From Rhodosporidiobolus odoratus (Eukaryota; Basidiomycota; Microbotryomycetes; Sporidiobolales; Sporidiobolaceae): 64,000 nt of DNA. The position numbers and the translations under genes are program-made. Positions 30,222 through 41,283 of this stretch are shown here, piece after piece. Position 1 is the first letter of the stretch. Each line of letters starts with the position of its first letter. The stretch spans positions 558,001 through 622,000 of the forward strand of contig JAOANU010000004.1 of assembly GCA_034387635.1 (NCBI GenBank), written 5' to 3'. The notes beneath the pieces were generated by a model that did no database searches, had not been told where the DNA came from, and saw only the letters and a list, made by a program, of their open reading frames with translations.

Positions 30222-32253
30222 GTCGCTGCCAAGATCGCCGTTATCTACGTGAGTACTTGACCTCTTTTGCTTATTCAAAACAAGCGCGCTGACCTTTCCT
30301 CCGCGCGTCTAGTACTCCACCTGTACGCTTGACCTCGCCTCGCATCGGTCCCTGAACCATGTCTGACGCCTTTCCCGCGCAGACGGCCACGTCCGCACCC
30401 TCGCCGAGAGCGTCGCTGCCGCCGCGAAGGCCACCGGCGCTGAGGTCGACCTCTTCCAGATCCCCGAGATGTAAGTGCCGTTCCCGCCACTTCTGTATCG
30501 CGAGCAGCCGCTTACCACGCCTATGTGGCAATCTGCAGCCTCTCGGAGGAGGTTCGCGGCAAGGTTCGTCTTTGACTTTTTCTTTCTTTCGATTATGTCT
30601 CCAGGTTTTTCGCTGAAACAATTACTCCTTCAGATGCACGCTGCTCCCCGTGCCGAGCACCCAGACGTCACCGCCGAGGCTCTCGAGAAGGTGAGTCGGC
30701 GAACCTGCTCTCTTCGCTTCACTCGCACCTGCTCATCTCCTGCGTTTACATGGGCAGTACGACGGCTTCCTCCTCGGTGGTCCCACTCGCTACGGCCGCA
30801 TGCCCGCCGCCGTTAGCGCTTTCTTCGTGCGCCGTTTACCTCTTATTCTTTCAACTCCGCTTTTCGTCTGACCTCTTTCATTTCTCATTAGGACACTACC
30901 GGTGGACAGTGGTTCACTGGCAAGTACGCCGGCAAGTTCGGTGGTGTCTTCACCTCGACTGCCTCGCAGTAAGTAGATCTCTTCGTGACGCCAGAACCCT
31001 TGTCGACAACGAGTACATCCAGAGAAAAGAAGAAACGACTGACCGCCCTCTTCCTTTCCTTCACTTGCAGGCACGGTGGCCAGGAGACCACTGGTAGGGC
31101 ATCATCTTGAGTACCTGTTCGCTGTCCTGGCGGAAACGCTAACTCCCCCCAATTGTGCAGCTCTCACCACCATCCCCTTCTTCGCTCACCACGGCATCGC
31201 CTACGTCCCCGCTGGCTTCGGCTGCCCCGAGCTCACCGACAACGTGAGTGCCCATCATACGAGACCTGCTGTTTGCAGTTCTCAACAAGTTTCCCTGCTT
31301 ACGGCTGGTCGTTCCGTAGTCCGAGATCGTCGGTGGTTCCGCCTACGGTGCCGCTGCCATTGCTGGCGGTGACGGCTCCCGCGCTGTGACTGAGAAGGAG
31401 CTCTCCATTGCCAAGGTTTGCACTTTCTCTGTTTGTACTGCGGCTTCGAGCTGACCTGTCCCGCTGATTCACCCGCTCTGCAGGCCCAGGGCAAGAACTT
31501 CGCCACTCTCGTCTCCCAGTTCGTTGCCGGCAAGTCGGCGTAAGTCTCCCCTTTGTATCGACCACGTCCTATATTTTCTACCCCTCGTGCCTGTTAGCGG
31601 CGAGGGTGAGTGGCTGGGCTTAATTGAGGGCATTGTTACGAGGAGGCAAGGGTTGGGGTAGTTCGTCGTTGCGTTTTTGACGCACTCTGATGGAGCAGCA
31701 AAGGAGCGCAATGCGAATGAACCCACCTTAGCTTCAACTTGGTTGACTGGTTGCGCATCACATCTGTCATCGCAAGGGAGAGTCGCTTGGAACGTCTGCT
31801 GACCACCTCGTGTTCTTTCTCACTATACAGGCTCGAAAGGGCCGCCGCCGCCCCGGTCGACGCCGCCACTGCCACTGCTCCAGTCGGCATCGAACAGGGC
31901 GCTCCCGTGCTCGGCAAGGCGATCCCGGTTGAGAGTGCGTCCGTCCGTCGTCTCACCCGCTTGATTGCCAGCTCACCCTTTGCAATCCTTTCCTGCTCGC
32001 AGCCCAGCCCTACGAGGTTGCCGAAACTGCCTCCGCCCCTGAGCCGAAGGTCGAGGCGCCCGCCGCTGAGAAGGAGCCTGTTGTCGAAGAGCCCACCGTC
32101 GCTGCTGCCACTCCGGTCAAGGAGGAGACCCCCGTCGCCGCTGCTCCGGCACCGGTGGAGAAGGTTGCGCAGAAGCCGGCCACTGCACCCAAGAAGGAGA
32201 AGAAGGGGATCTTCTCCATGTGCTGCGGTGGTGCTGCCAAGAACTACGACTAG
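30047..32253 (+). CDS. PST2: WrbA/Pst2-type NAD(P)H:quinone oxidoreductase, flavodoxin-like
   Basis: The predicted FMN enzyme reduces quinones by two electrons, protecting membranes from oxidative stress. Fourteen exons are needed. The start codon is split: AT at 30047-30048, intron 30049-30220, then G of GGTCGCTGCC, giving MVAAKIAVIY. Exon 3 is only 10 nt (30313-30322), completing YYSTYGHVRTLAES, the FMN phosphate loop. Later exons give GGPTRYGRMPAAVSAFFD, TSTASQHGGQETT, IPFFAHHGIAYVPAGFG, and GSAYGAAAIAGGDGSRAVT, all WrbA hallmarks. A tail after residue ~200 is Ala/Pro/Glu-rich and ends KKGIFSMCCGGAAKNYD; the paired Cys near the end suggest palmitoylation, recalling membrane-bound Ycp4/Pst2 relatives. 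Stop is TAG 32251-32253. Which of PST2, RFS1 or YCP4 is the closest is not decided. Confidence 0.9.
30313..30322 (+). other. PST2: 10-nt micro-exon of the flavodoxin-like gene
   Basis: The sequence is CGCGTCTAG, TACTCCACCT, GTACGCTTGACC: acceptor, 10 coding bases, donor. The exon supplies Tyr-Ser-Thr plus one base of Tyr in the FMN-binding loop, so it cannot be skipped without destroying the cofactor site. Confidence 0.8.
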
Positions 32254-33019
32254 ACGTTTGCGAGCGCTCTAAGGTAAGGGTAGAGCGACGGGGGTAGGGA
32301 GGGAGTCCTTTCTGGACATGTGGGACTTGATTAGCTAGCATACTTTTCTCTATTCACTGCACTTAATGGTTTTTCTCATACATCTTCCTGCCTAGCTTAC
32401 ATGCGGGCCACTGTTCACGCTAGGCCGTCACTTCGAGCCTTCAAGGTAAACCTGCGGCGGGCATATAGCACTAGGGAAGTGATTCAGAAAAGCCCAGGAA
32501 GCCTAAGGAGCCCTTCGTGCGTGAGACGCGGTTCTTGAGGTACTGACGTGACTCGATCGGGATGTACGGGGCGGCCGTCAGAGATGCTGGGCATAGCCTG
32601 GCAAGGGGAAGAAAACTGGTTTGAGAAGGTCAATAAGCGGTTTTCTGCTGCATTGGCGGCAAAGAATGGCTGCGAGGACGAACGAAGCGACGCTACGAGT
32701 CGCCTTAACCGAGCTGTATGTGTCGTACGCTGCTGCCTTCCGACGCTGATTTTGCTGTTACTCGTCCGCCCTTTGCGCTGTACGAGCGAGAGAAGCTTTC
32801 CTCGCCCGTTGGCTCTCTGACCCAGGTTGGAGGAAGGGCAGAACAAAGCTAGACGATCGGGGGATTTAACGCAACCCGAATGTGGCATTCTATGCTGACC
32901 CCGAGAGCTGTCCAACCGGCACGATTGCAGCGGCATCATCGTGCGCCAGTCGTCAAGGGAGTACCCGTCCTCGGTACATTCCATCACTTCTGCTCCACAG
33001 TCTGAGGCAAGATCCCGGC
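32254..33019. other. Convergent 3' region between the flavodoxin-like gene and YVH1
   Basis: About 766 bases. A minus-strand frame at 32484-33023 is open for 179 codons, but it starts with GTG, overlaps the YVH1 stop and lacks recognisable motifs, so it is not called. No RNA gene is recognised. Confidence 0.4.
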
Positions 33020-35008
33020 TCACGCAGTAACCTCGTCAACCCTCGACACGCCCAACGCAAACCCAGGACAGACCCAAGCACCACAAGAGCACTCTGCGCG
33101 TCCACCCGAGACAGTCAGCTCTGCTGTTCGCTGACCACGAAGTAAGCGGATCAAAGACTTACGACTTCCAGCCCAATCAAAGTTACCCAATTTGGCTCCA
33201 CACTTCTGGTTCGGACAGACGATCTTGCCCGCCAGTACTCCGGTCTCGAGGACGGGACTCATCCAGCTGAGAGGTTCAACGAAGTATGAGGAGCATGTTC
33301 GGGAGGGGAGAAGAGGGGAGTCGAGGAGGGTTGTTGCCGCAGGCGGGGGCGCGGGAGACGACGGCTGAACTGCAGTGGCGACGGAATCCTCTACGGCTAC
33401 ATCCGGCAGAGCGGCGACGGCAGGCGAAGGTGCAGGACCCGAATTCGAGGCGGCGAGCTCTTCGTCCCGGGTCGCTACGCCTGGGGCTGGAGCTACAGGA
33501 GTCGGACGAGCCATTGGCTGCGGCCGTGCGACCGGTGCACCCCGAGGAACCGAAACTCGAAGTCCAGGGAGAGGTTGTGAGATGCGGAGAGCCGCAAGCG
33601 GGTTGGTTGGAGGCTGGGTAGTGGCGGAGGTCGAAGCGAGATGAGGTTGCAGCGGAGGACGCAACGAGGAGGTGAGAGTAGGTGCTTGTGACTGGTTGGC
33701 GTGACGTTGGTGCTGCTCGGCGCGGTAGGCGGCCATGTCTCGTTTGTTCGGGGCAAATGCTTGCTGTCCTTTCCCTACTTCGTGCGCGACGATGTGCTCT
33801 CGAGCCGCAAGTTCCCGCCTGCGCAAAGGAAACGTTAGCACAGAGACGACGGATAACGCACGGTACGGCGGGCTTACCTGCACATCTTGCACCGAATCCT
33901 CCGTCCCGTAACGACGACTTTTTCCTTCGATCCAATCTTTTCCACAGTCGCAGGCTTCGGATCCGCCTGTTTGGCCTCAGTCTGCTCCTCCACCTCCACT
34001 CGTCTCGGCGTCAGCCTCTTGCGGGCCGGAGGTGCGGCAAGGCCTGGAAGGAGATTGGGGTGGGCCGGAGGAAGGGTGCCGACAGGAGAAGAAGCAGAAG
34101 CCGTCGATGAAGAGGTGGTAGGAGCTTTACGAGGGCTCGGTGGAGGAGAGACCTGCTCCGAAGCCACAGGGGTCATGGAGAAGATGGCGGAGCCGTTGCG
34201 ATTCTCGGGCGTCGAAGCTGGAGAAGGATAGTAAGCCAGGACAATCGATGGCGAGACTCCCTCTGCACGAACATCCTGTCAATCGCGCTTCGCTCTCCCC
34301 GCAGGTTGCGCGTAGACGTACCCATGATCTGGGCCTGCGCAAACGACATGAGAAAGCGACGCTGCTCCGGCCACTGTGAAAAAGAGAGAAAGTCGGTTCA
34401 GCGGCGATAAGCTCGAGACAAGGCGAGCTTGCTTACGTTGACCGGGTCCCATTCGCAATTGCATCGCTCAAACATCTCGAGTTGACTCATGAAAGACTCG
34501 GACGGCTCGACGTGGCTCCTTGCGGCTTTGATCTTTTCCAATGCCTGCTCGACAGTCATGCTGTGCTTGAGCATGAGATAGGCTGCGATCAGGGTAGTCG
34601 AGCGTGATACACCTGCCTGACAGTGTACGAGTACGCCTTGATGGCGTTGGAGTGCGGCATGTATGAAGTCGGCAGTGTGAATGAAGTGCTCGAGGATGTT
34701 GGTGCGGTCGTCGTCGTCAACTTGAACCTTGTGCAGCTCGATAGACGGGTGCGCAGCGTATTCTTGACGCACTGTATGGGTATCCAGAGTCAGCTCATGG
34801 TGTATGAGAGTAGCGAGAGCGAGGCGAAGGACGAACTGGCAGAGACGACGCATTGAATCGAATTGTCTTTGAGGAGGTCATGGTCTTGTGCAGCCTGATA
34901 GTCACCTATCCATAGACCAGGTATGACTCGTTGCATAGCGGCTTGAGCTGAACGAGCGGCCGTCATCTTTGCATCATAATGAGCCAGCGAAGTAATTGGA
35001 GAAGCCAT
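33020..35008 (-). CDS. YVH1: Dual-specificity phosphatase Yvh1 with C-terminal zinc-binding domain
   Basis: Yvh1 (animal DUSP12) acts in 60S ribosome maturation, helping release Mrt4. From ATG 35008 it begins MASPITSLAHYDAKMTAARS and contains IPGLWIGDYQAAQ. After introns, the catalytic loop is VLVHCQAGVSRSTTLIAAYL (Cys-x5-Arg) near 34590-34640, then MTVEQALEKIKAARSHVEPS. The C-terminal zinc domain opens CKMCRRELAAREHI near 33870. A Pro/Ala-rich insertion of roughly 150 residues follows. The domain then resumes with CSSYFVEPLSWMSP, GKIVCPNQKCGAKLGNFDW and, across an intron, CSCGAWVCPGFAL, ending SRVDEVTA at TGA 33020-33022. All zinc Cys seem present. The long disordered insertion between the zinc-ligand halves is notable. 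The gene is divergent from ARO8. Confidence 0.92.
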
Positions 35009-35394
35009 CCCGGTCTCTCTCTCTCTTCTCATCTTCCCTTGTGGTATAGACTGTACAGACTTAGCGTAGACCGAGCCGCTTTCTCTTCCTGCCGGTGCGC
35101 CTGTCTTCCTGCATCACTTTCTTGACTCTTCCCCGTCCACGGACCCGCAGCGGCACTCCGAAAACTTGTAGACGAGATCCGGAGCACACCGAACAGCCAC
35201 TCAGATGCAAGCAGGTCGGCTGATATGACAAGTGTGGCGGTGCAACATCTGCCGACGGCGGCAGAGAACCGACACCTGACTCTTTCTCCTTTTTTTCTTT
35301 GTCGCCCACATCTCTCCGTTCTTCACTCTATTCGTCGTCATTCGACGGAGCCGTATACAGTCTTGCATAGAGTCCCAGCGTTCGACTGAGCACC
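35009..35394. promoter_or_regulatory. Divergent YVH1-ARO8 promoter with two TGACTC sites
   Basis: TGACTC occurs at 35123-35128 and 35278-35283. This is the core of the Gcn4/AP-1-type site (TGACTCA), the general amino-acid control element; ARO8 is Gcn4-responsive in yeast. A TC dinucleotide run (about 35011-35025) lies just before the YVH1 start. Function of the sites is inferred. Confidence 0.45.
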
Positions 35395-37557
35395 ATGGAT
35401 ACCGCATTCGAGCTTCCCGACCCTCTTCCCAAGGCGATCGACCTCTCCCACCACATCAATGCCGTCTCCAAGAGCCGCTTTGCGTCTCCCTTGAAGGACA
35501 TCATGCACTACATGTACATGGACGGTATGATCTCGCTCGCAGGAGGTACGCTTGACCCTTTCGCCTCTGCGTCATACTTTCTTTCCATGCTGATAATCTT
35601 CACCCGTAGGTCTCCCCCACCCTTCCCTCTTCCCCTTCAGCGAGCTGTCCGTCTCTGCCTACACTCCTGATGCCGATCTCTCTGTCGATGCCGCTCCGAA
35701 AGACGGCCTCACTGCGATTCGGATGCAGAAGTATTCCGCCGACAAGAAGCAGCTCGACCTGCAAAACATCCTGCAGTACGGTACGTCTGCCACTTCCTCG
35801 CTCCTCGCTGCTTCCTCCGTCCTCCCTTGCTTATGTCCGGTTTCTCTTTTCCCTCGTGAAGGTTACGCCAATGGCCTCCCTGCCCTCCGGTCCTGGCTCG
35901 TCGAATACGTCAAGCAGGTATACGACCCCGCTACGAGTGACTGGGAGGTCTTGCTTAACTGTGGAAACACCGATGGCTGGACCAAGCTGGTGCGACTTCT
36001 ATGCGAGCCCGGAGAGTACATTCTTTGCGAAGAATTCACCTTCGCCTCCGCAGTTGCCATGTGGACCAGCTTTGGATGCAAAGGTGAGCCGCGATCCCCT
36101 TCTCCTGCTCATCTGTACTTACCCGGCTTCCGCACTCCGCAGCTACCCCCGTCAAGCTGGATGGCGAGGGTCTTCGCGCCGACGACCTTGAGCGCGTCTT
36201 GCGTACCTGGGAAACCGAGCACCCCCATGTGAAGCGCCCTAAGCTGTACGTCACCCGAACACCTGTCCTCGCGACTCGCTGAGCTCATACTTTGTTTCCC
36301 GCCAGTCTTTACATCGTTCCCGTTGGTTCAAACCCCACCGGTTCCACCATGCCTGCCGCTCGACGACAGGAAATCTACGACATCTGCGTGCACTATGACG
36401 TGATCATCGCAGAGGACGACCCTTACTCGGCTTTGCAGTTCCCGGCATTCGAGATCAGTGAGAACCCTGCGCCTCCCAAGCCCCAGTCAGCAGAGGAGTT
36501 CAAGAAGTCACTCGTGCCGTCTTTCCTCAAATTCGACCACGAAGGTCGCGTCGTGCGCCTGGAGAGTTTCAGCAGTACGCTCATATCCCTAACAACCCGA
36601 CTTTCTCAGCATCCGCTGTACTTACGCGACCGCATTTCGCAGAGACCCTTGCTCCTGGCAACCGTCTCGGCTTCTTCGTATCGAACCCTCTCTTCTCTGA
36701 GCGTCTCCTTCGAGCGACGGAGGTTGAGACGCAGACTCCGAGCGGTTGGAGCCAGGCAAGCTTTCATGGTCTTGCTTCACCTTTTCGGCAGATGACTCAT
36801 TCCCATTCACCAATTTCGCGCAGGGCGTGATCTACGAGCTTCTCCACAAGTGGGGCGTTTCTGGCTACCTCCAATGGTTGTCCAACCTTCGCGACCAGTA
36901 CCAGCACCGCCGCGACGACATCTGCGGTTCCATCGCCCGCGTCTTCACCGCTCTCCCGGCCTCGGCCGTCGCAACCGGTATCCCCGGCGCAGAAGGCATC
37001 GCAGTCTACCCGCCCGGAACCCAGCAAGCCGACGTCAAACCGGACCAGTTGCCGCTCTTTTCGCTCGTGGCCCCTCGTTCGGGTATGTTTTTGTGGTGCC
37101 GGTTTTACTTGGCTGGAGCGAGGAGGTTCAGGGAGCTCGAGGACGAAGGAGCTGAGGATCCTGAGAAGCAGTTCATGGATGAGTTGTGGGCGGCTTTGGC
37201 GGAGAACCTTGTGAGCCTCTTTCTTCCTTCGCATTCCTCCCGACCAAGCCCTAGGACACGACTGCGCGCGATCGAATGGCTTCGCTGATACTCGAGTACT
37301 CGTAGGTTCTCCTCACTCCGGGTTCGTACTACGTGCCCTACCAAGGCAAGGACAAGGAGACGACCAAGGCCCGAGGAGCGGAGGAAAAGATTGGCTACTT
37401 CCGCTTTGCTTTCTCGACTGCTACCGTGAGTCTGTCCCTTCCACTACAGTAGAGCTTGGCAGTTGCTGACAGGTCGCTCTTTGATACGCAGTCCGAGCAG
37501 ATGCTTGAGGGAATCAAGCGAGTTGAGCAGGTGGTTAAGAGGTACTGGGAGTACTAG
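35395..37557 (+). CDS. ARO8: Aromatic amino acid aminotransferase, Aro8 type (PLP fold type I)
   Basis: The enzyme transaminates phenylpyruvate and hydroxyphenylpyruvate to Phe and Tyr and may also act on alpha-aminoadipate. It begins MDTAFELPDPLPKAIDLSHH. Exon joins give MISLAGGLPHPSLFPF, YGYANGLPALRSWLVEYVKQ, LLNCGNTDGWTKLVRLLCEP, YIVPVGSNPTGSTMPAARRQ and VIIAEDDPYSALQF. The PLP lysine lies in ESFSKTLAPGNRLGFF, assembled across an intron near 36574-36643, and GWSQGVIYELLHKWG is formed across a GC-AG intron (36756-36823). The C-terminus reads VLLTPGSYYVPYQGK and ends VKRYWEY at TAG 37555-37557. Active-site Asn, Asp, Tyr and Lys are all visible. The family (Aro8/kynurenine-aminotransferase-II-like) is firm; Aro8 versus a closely related 2-aminoadipate aminotransferase cannot be separated by eye. 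Confidence 0.9.
36756..36823 (+). other. ARO8: Non-canonical GC-AG intron in ARO8
   Basis: The exon ends GGTTGGAGCCAG and the intron starts GCAAGC, with a TGACT branch-like site near 36793 and a TTCGCGCAG acceptor, then GGCGTGATCTAC. No GT donor in this area restores the conserved GWSQ-GVIYELL reading; the GC donor does so in phase 0. GC-AG introns normally have a strong CAG|GCAAG context, as here. Confidence 0.75.
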
Positions 37558-38234
37558 AAAAAAAACCGGGCAGCTTATCATCCGGCAAGGTATAGAGCGC
37601 AGTATATAGCAGCTTGAGATGTCATGAGCATCCACTGCGGTTGCCGTCTGATACGTTCTGAGAAGGATAACCGCGTGGGTTTTTCTTCGGGAAGGGGAAA
37701 GGGGAATCTCTTTTCTGGCCTCCGGCTTTGCCTCTTCCGTCTCGCTACGAAGACTGAGTCTGCTTTTCGTGAGCTTGTCCAGTTCCTCGCGCAGGTCGAC
37801 AGCTCAGCGCACGGATCAAAGTCCACGCAGCAGGAACGGAAAAAAAGGTGAGCAAGGCATCTTCTTGACACCGCCCTGAGCGTCGTTCTCTCTGGCTTGA
37901 CTGGCGGCTAGGTTCAGTGGGCAGAGCTTTTCCGATATTCAGCGTTGTACCCCTGTGGCTCTATGCCTTTGCTGCCTAGGCTGTACCTCCACTCGTCACC
38001 ACCACCCCTCCACTCGCTTCCGTCGTCACCATCGACTACATCCGGTAACTTGAACAGAAGACAGGCAGAACCAAGTGCATCAGGTCCGTTCAGCTCGCAG
38101 TCTATCTAGCCAGAAGATGTCGAGTTGAGCGAGACGCCGAGACGATGTGGCATATCCGGACTGACCGAATCACATCTTGCCTTGTCTCCTCTCTCTCAAT
38201 CGCTACAATCATCGTATGATGCTATACTGAACAG
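37558..38234. other. Intergenic and possible 5' exons of the mucin-like gene
   Basis: The 3' end of ARO8 and the 5' part of the next gene lie here. A stretch reading VPPLVTTTPPLASVVTIDYI (about 37983-38045, between a CCTAG acceptor and a GTAACT donor) could be an exon of the mucin-like protein. An ATG at 38145 followed by a hydrophobic run (CLVSSLSIATIIV) is another candidate but does not splice in phase. No firm start was found. Confidence 0.35.
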
Positions 38235-40591
38235 ATACACTAGACCCCACTAGTACGAATCAACCGACTTCGACCGCTGAGCCCGATCCTACCTCCTCGT
38301 CTCCCGCAAGTTCCTCTCGCCAAGGTCAGTTCCTTTTGCTCTTTCTAAGCTCCTAACGTACTCCAGAACTGATTCACCCGAGTTTACCACTGACGCTCTC
38401 ACTGCGCAATCGTATCCAGCAGAATCTGCATCAACCTCAGCTCAGGGCACTTCGGCCGACCCTTCCTCCCAGACTTCCCCGCCGACATCCAGCCCCGTCG
38501 ACTCATCCTCGTCCTCTGCACCACCCGCTGAGACCGACCCGTCTACATCTTCCAGCGCTCCTACTACCACCAACCCCCCTCCAGAATCGAGTAGCACAAG
38601 CATGAGTGCCCCAGCCAGTTCCAGCGAAGACACTCCGACAAGTGGGGGAGAGACGACCTCGTTTACAACGTCTGCCGCACCCGATCCCACGACGACGACG
38701 ACAACGGGAGACGAACCCACTTCCAGCCCCTCCTCTTCTGCAGACGGTTCGAGCACTTCCCCTCCTCCCACAACGACGAGCGATGAAGTGACCTCGGTTT
38801 CTTCCTCGCCCTCGCCAACTTCGTCCCCACCTCCCTCCTCTACACTGTCTCCGTCCTCAGAATCTACAACGACTCCCGCCTCCTCTTCATCGGCAGCTCC
38901 CACAACGTCTCAACGCCCAACAACTACGCCTCCGGCAAGCTCCAGCTCCAGCCAAGCACCGACTACACCCGCTTCGTCTTCTTCCTCTGCAGCTGATTCG
39001 CCGTCTTCTTCTTCCTCGTCCTCTTCCCCACCAGCCGATACCTCGAGTTCCACCCCAGCCGCTTCCCCAACCTCGAGCTCCGCGGCGCCTTCCGACTTTT
39101 CGTCCTTCATCACGAGCATAACCTCGTCTTCGAGCGCGGCCCCGACAAGTTCGACGGCAGAACCTGTTGCGGGAGATAGCAGCAGTAGCAGCACCGGCGG
39201 TGGAGGAGATGACCGGTCAAGCTCGAGGGCGGATGACGAAGCACAGAGGTAAGCCCTTTTTCCGTTCCGCTCGTCTGGACTTTCTTTCCCTCTCCCCCTC
39301 GTCTTCGCTCCTCTGTGATGCTTCATGCTCGATCAGCAATCCGCTGGCAGGATTACTTATCGTCATCATCCGTTCCCGCAGCACTTCCGACCCCGACACT
39401 CAAGTTTTCACCCGCACTTCAACTTCGCAGTACACTCTCACGACCTCGGGTACCGTAGTCGTCGTCACTTCCGTAGTCACCGCAGTCATCACCGGTGACC
39501 CTTCCTCCACCGGCGCTGGCGGTCGCAGCCTGAACGGCTCTTCCGGTCGCGGCAACTCGTTCTTCAGAAATACGGGCGCCGTCGCGGGAACGTTTGTCGT
39601 GGTCGGTCTCGTCGCCGCGGGCATTGTCATCGGTCTCGGGCTGTTCTTCTTGCGACGGAAACGTCAAAGACAACTCGACGAGGATATTCGAGTCGCAGCG
39701 GGAGGAGCGGGAGACGGTGGAGCGGGGATCAACCGCTTCAATGATGAAGATGAGGAGGAAGATCCCTATGACCGGATGCAGAGCGATGCGGGGCATTCGA
39801 CCTACATGTCCTCGTACGGGAATGTTCCGCTTACGGCTGCGGCGACGGGCTTTGCAACTCGCCCAAACAGCGGGTACGACTACTCGAACGGTAGTGGTAG
39901 CGGTGGTGCAGGGGGAGGCGGAACGGCACCCGGGACGGCCAACGGTCGACCTTCGTTCGAGCCCGGTCACTCACCGTCGCAAAGTCAGGGCTCGATTCCA
40001 CCTTTCTCGGGTACGGCGGCGGGGTATGCGAGCGGAGGAGCGGGAGCGTACAATGGCTACGGGACGGGAATGAGCGGTGCGAGGAGTCATGAGGGGGCCT
40101 TGTATGACAACTGGGCGGAGTACGTGAATGATGGCGGGGCGGGAGGAGGGATTGGGGCGGCCATGATGGCGAGAGGGCCGAGTAGTGGCGAGGGAGAGAT
40201 CGGGAGCCAGGAGGGGATGCGTACGTTCTCGCTCTACCCTTATTCCATCGCGTTGCTCATTGTTGCTGTCCCTTCCCGCGCAGTCGGATCCGGCAACTCT
40301 CACTCGGGTCACGGTCACTCCGCACCTCGCATGCGCGACTCCGGCGAGTCCTGGTACGGTCCCAGCGACCCAGAAAAGCAGGAGATGACCAGCTTCCGCA
40401 ACTCGCTGTACGGCTCCGGCTTGCTCGACGCCATCGCCATGGGCGGTAATGGCGCGGATGAGAAGAGCCCGCCGTCGACGCCCGCTAAGGTGGATGATAG
40501 GCTTGATCCGAGCGCGTTGGGGCACCCGGATAATGGCAGCGCGGTTAGCTTGACGGATGAGCAGGATTACTCAAGACGGGTCTTGCGGTAA
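38235..40591 (+). CDS. Mucin-like Ser/Thr-rich single-pass membrane protein (5' end unresolved)
   Basis: From an acceptor at 38234 the frame reads TLDPTSTNQPTSTAEPDPTS. Across an intron it enters a roughly 270-residue Ser/Thr/Pro-rich region (about 38420-39240) that should be heavily O-mannosylated. Another intron leads to QVFTRTSTSQYTLTTSG and VVVVTSVVTAVITGDP, then a TM helix (about 39580-39650, TFVVVGLVAAGIVIGLGLFF) with RRKRQRQ stop-transfer. The ~300-residue cytoplasmic tail is Gly/Ser/Tyr-rich. A final intron at about 40219-40281 precedes an exon ending QDYSRRVLR at TAA. The plan (mucin stalk, TM, disordered tail) recalls fungal surface sensors such as Msb2, Hkr1 or Wsc proteins. No family-specific domain is visible, so no name is given. 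The signal peptide must lie upstream of 38235. Confidence 0.65.
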
Positions 40592-41283
40592 ACCTTCTCT
40601 TCATTTTCCCATGGTTACCCTTGCTCACGCTTCCATTCGCCTGTAGTGTCGCCAATCCTTCCGGCTAGCGAACCTCTAGTCCTCCTCCACTCGACACGCC
40701 CACGACGACGAAAAGCGCTTCAGGCGCCCCGCAACACCCCTTCACGCGCATACCCCTTTCGACCTGTTCATACCACATTTCCACCTTCGTTTTGCACTCC
40801 TCCTAGTCCGCACACTCCTTTCACTACCGTCTTACTCTGTCCTCCTGTTGTCCATTCCTGGTCTCCTTCCCGTCTCCCTGGCTCCACCTCGGTATCCTAC
40901 ACGCGCCTCGGTCTTCCCGAGCATAGACGCTTCCTTCCGTACTTGTCCCTCTCACCTCCCGCGCCTCGGTCTCTCTTGCCGCACATGCATACAATTCAAC
41001 CATTCGCGATCCTCGCCCTCTACATCCTCTTTCTGCCCATGTCCTCTTTTCGCATTCTTCACTGTCAGGGGCTTTCGTAGTTTTCGTTTTCGGTGTCCTT
41101 TTGTGGCGCTATCCCAGTACCCTCTTGCCTAGTCTCGTCACCGCGCAGTCGGATGCGCTGCAACTTGTCGGTTGCCCATCCATGTAGATCTAGTTCAGCG
41201 AGAATCGATGGCAAGCGCCTGTTTTTCCGCGCTCGGTAGATGCAGATCCAGCTGCGTTACATATCCTTATACGCTATAAACGT
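40592..41283. other. Convergent 3' region, strongly CT-rich on the plus strand
   Basis: About 690 bases between convergent genes. The plus strand from ~40640 to ~41120 is rich in C and T with few purines, the same strand asymmetry as after the Sch9 kinase gene. Open frames here are compositional. No gene or RNA is recognised. Confidence 0.45.

Noticed and set aside
32484..33023. 179-codon minus-strand open frame between the flavodoxin-like gene and YVH1
   Set aside because: Starts with GTG, overlaps the YVH1 stop, has no recognisable motif and no splice context.
33286..33644. Plus-strand open frames opposite YVH1
   Set aside because: They are antisense shadows of the Pro/Ala-rich YVH1 insertion with no independent coding evidence.
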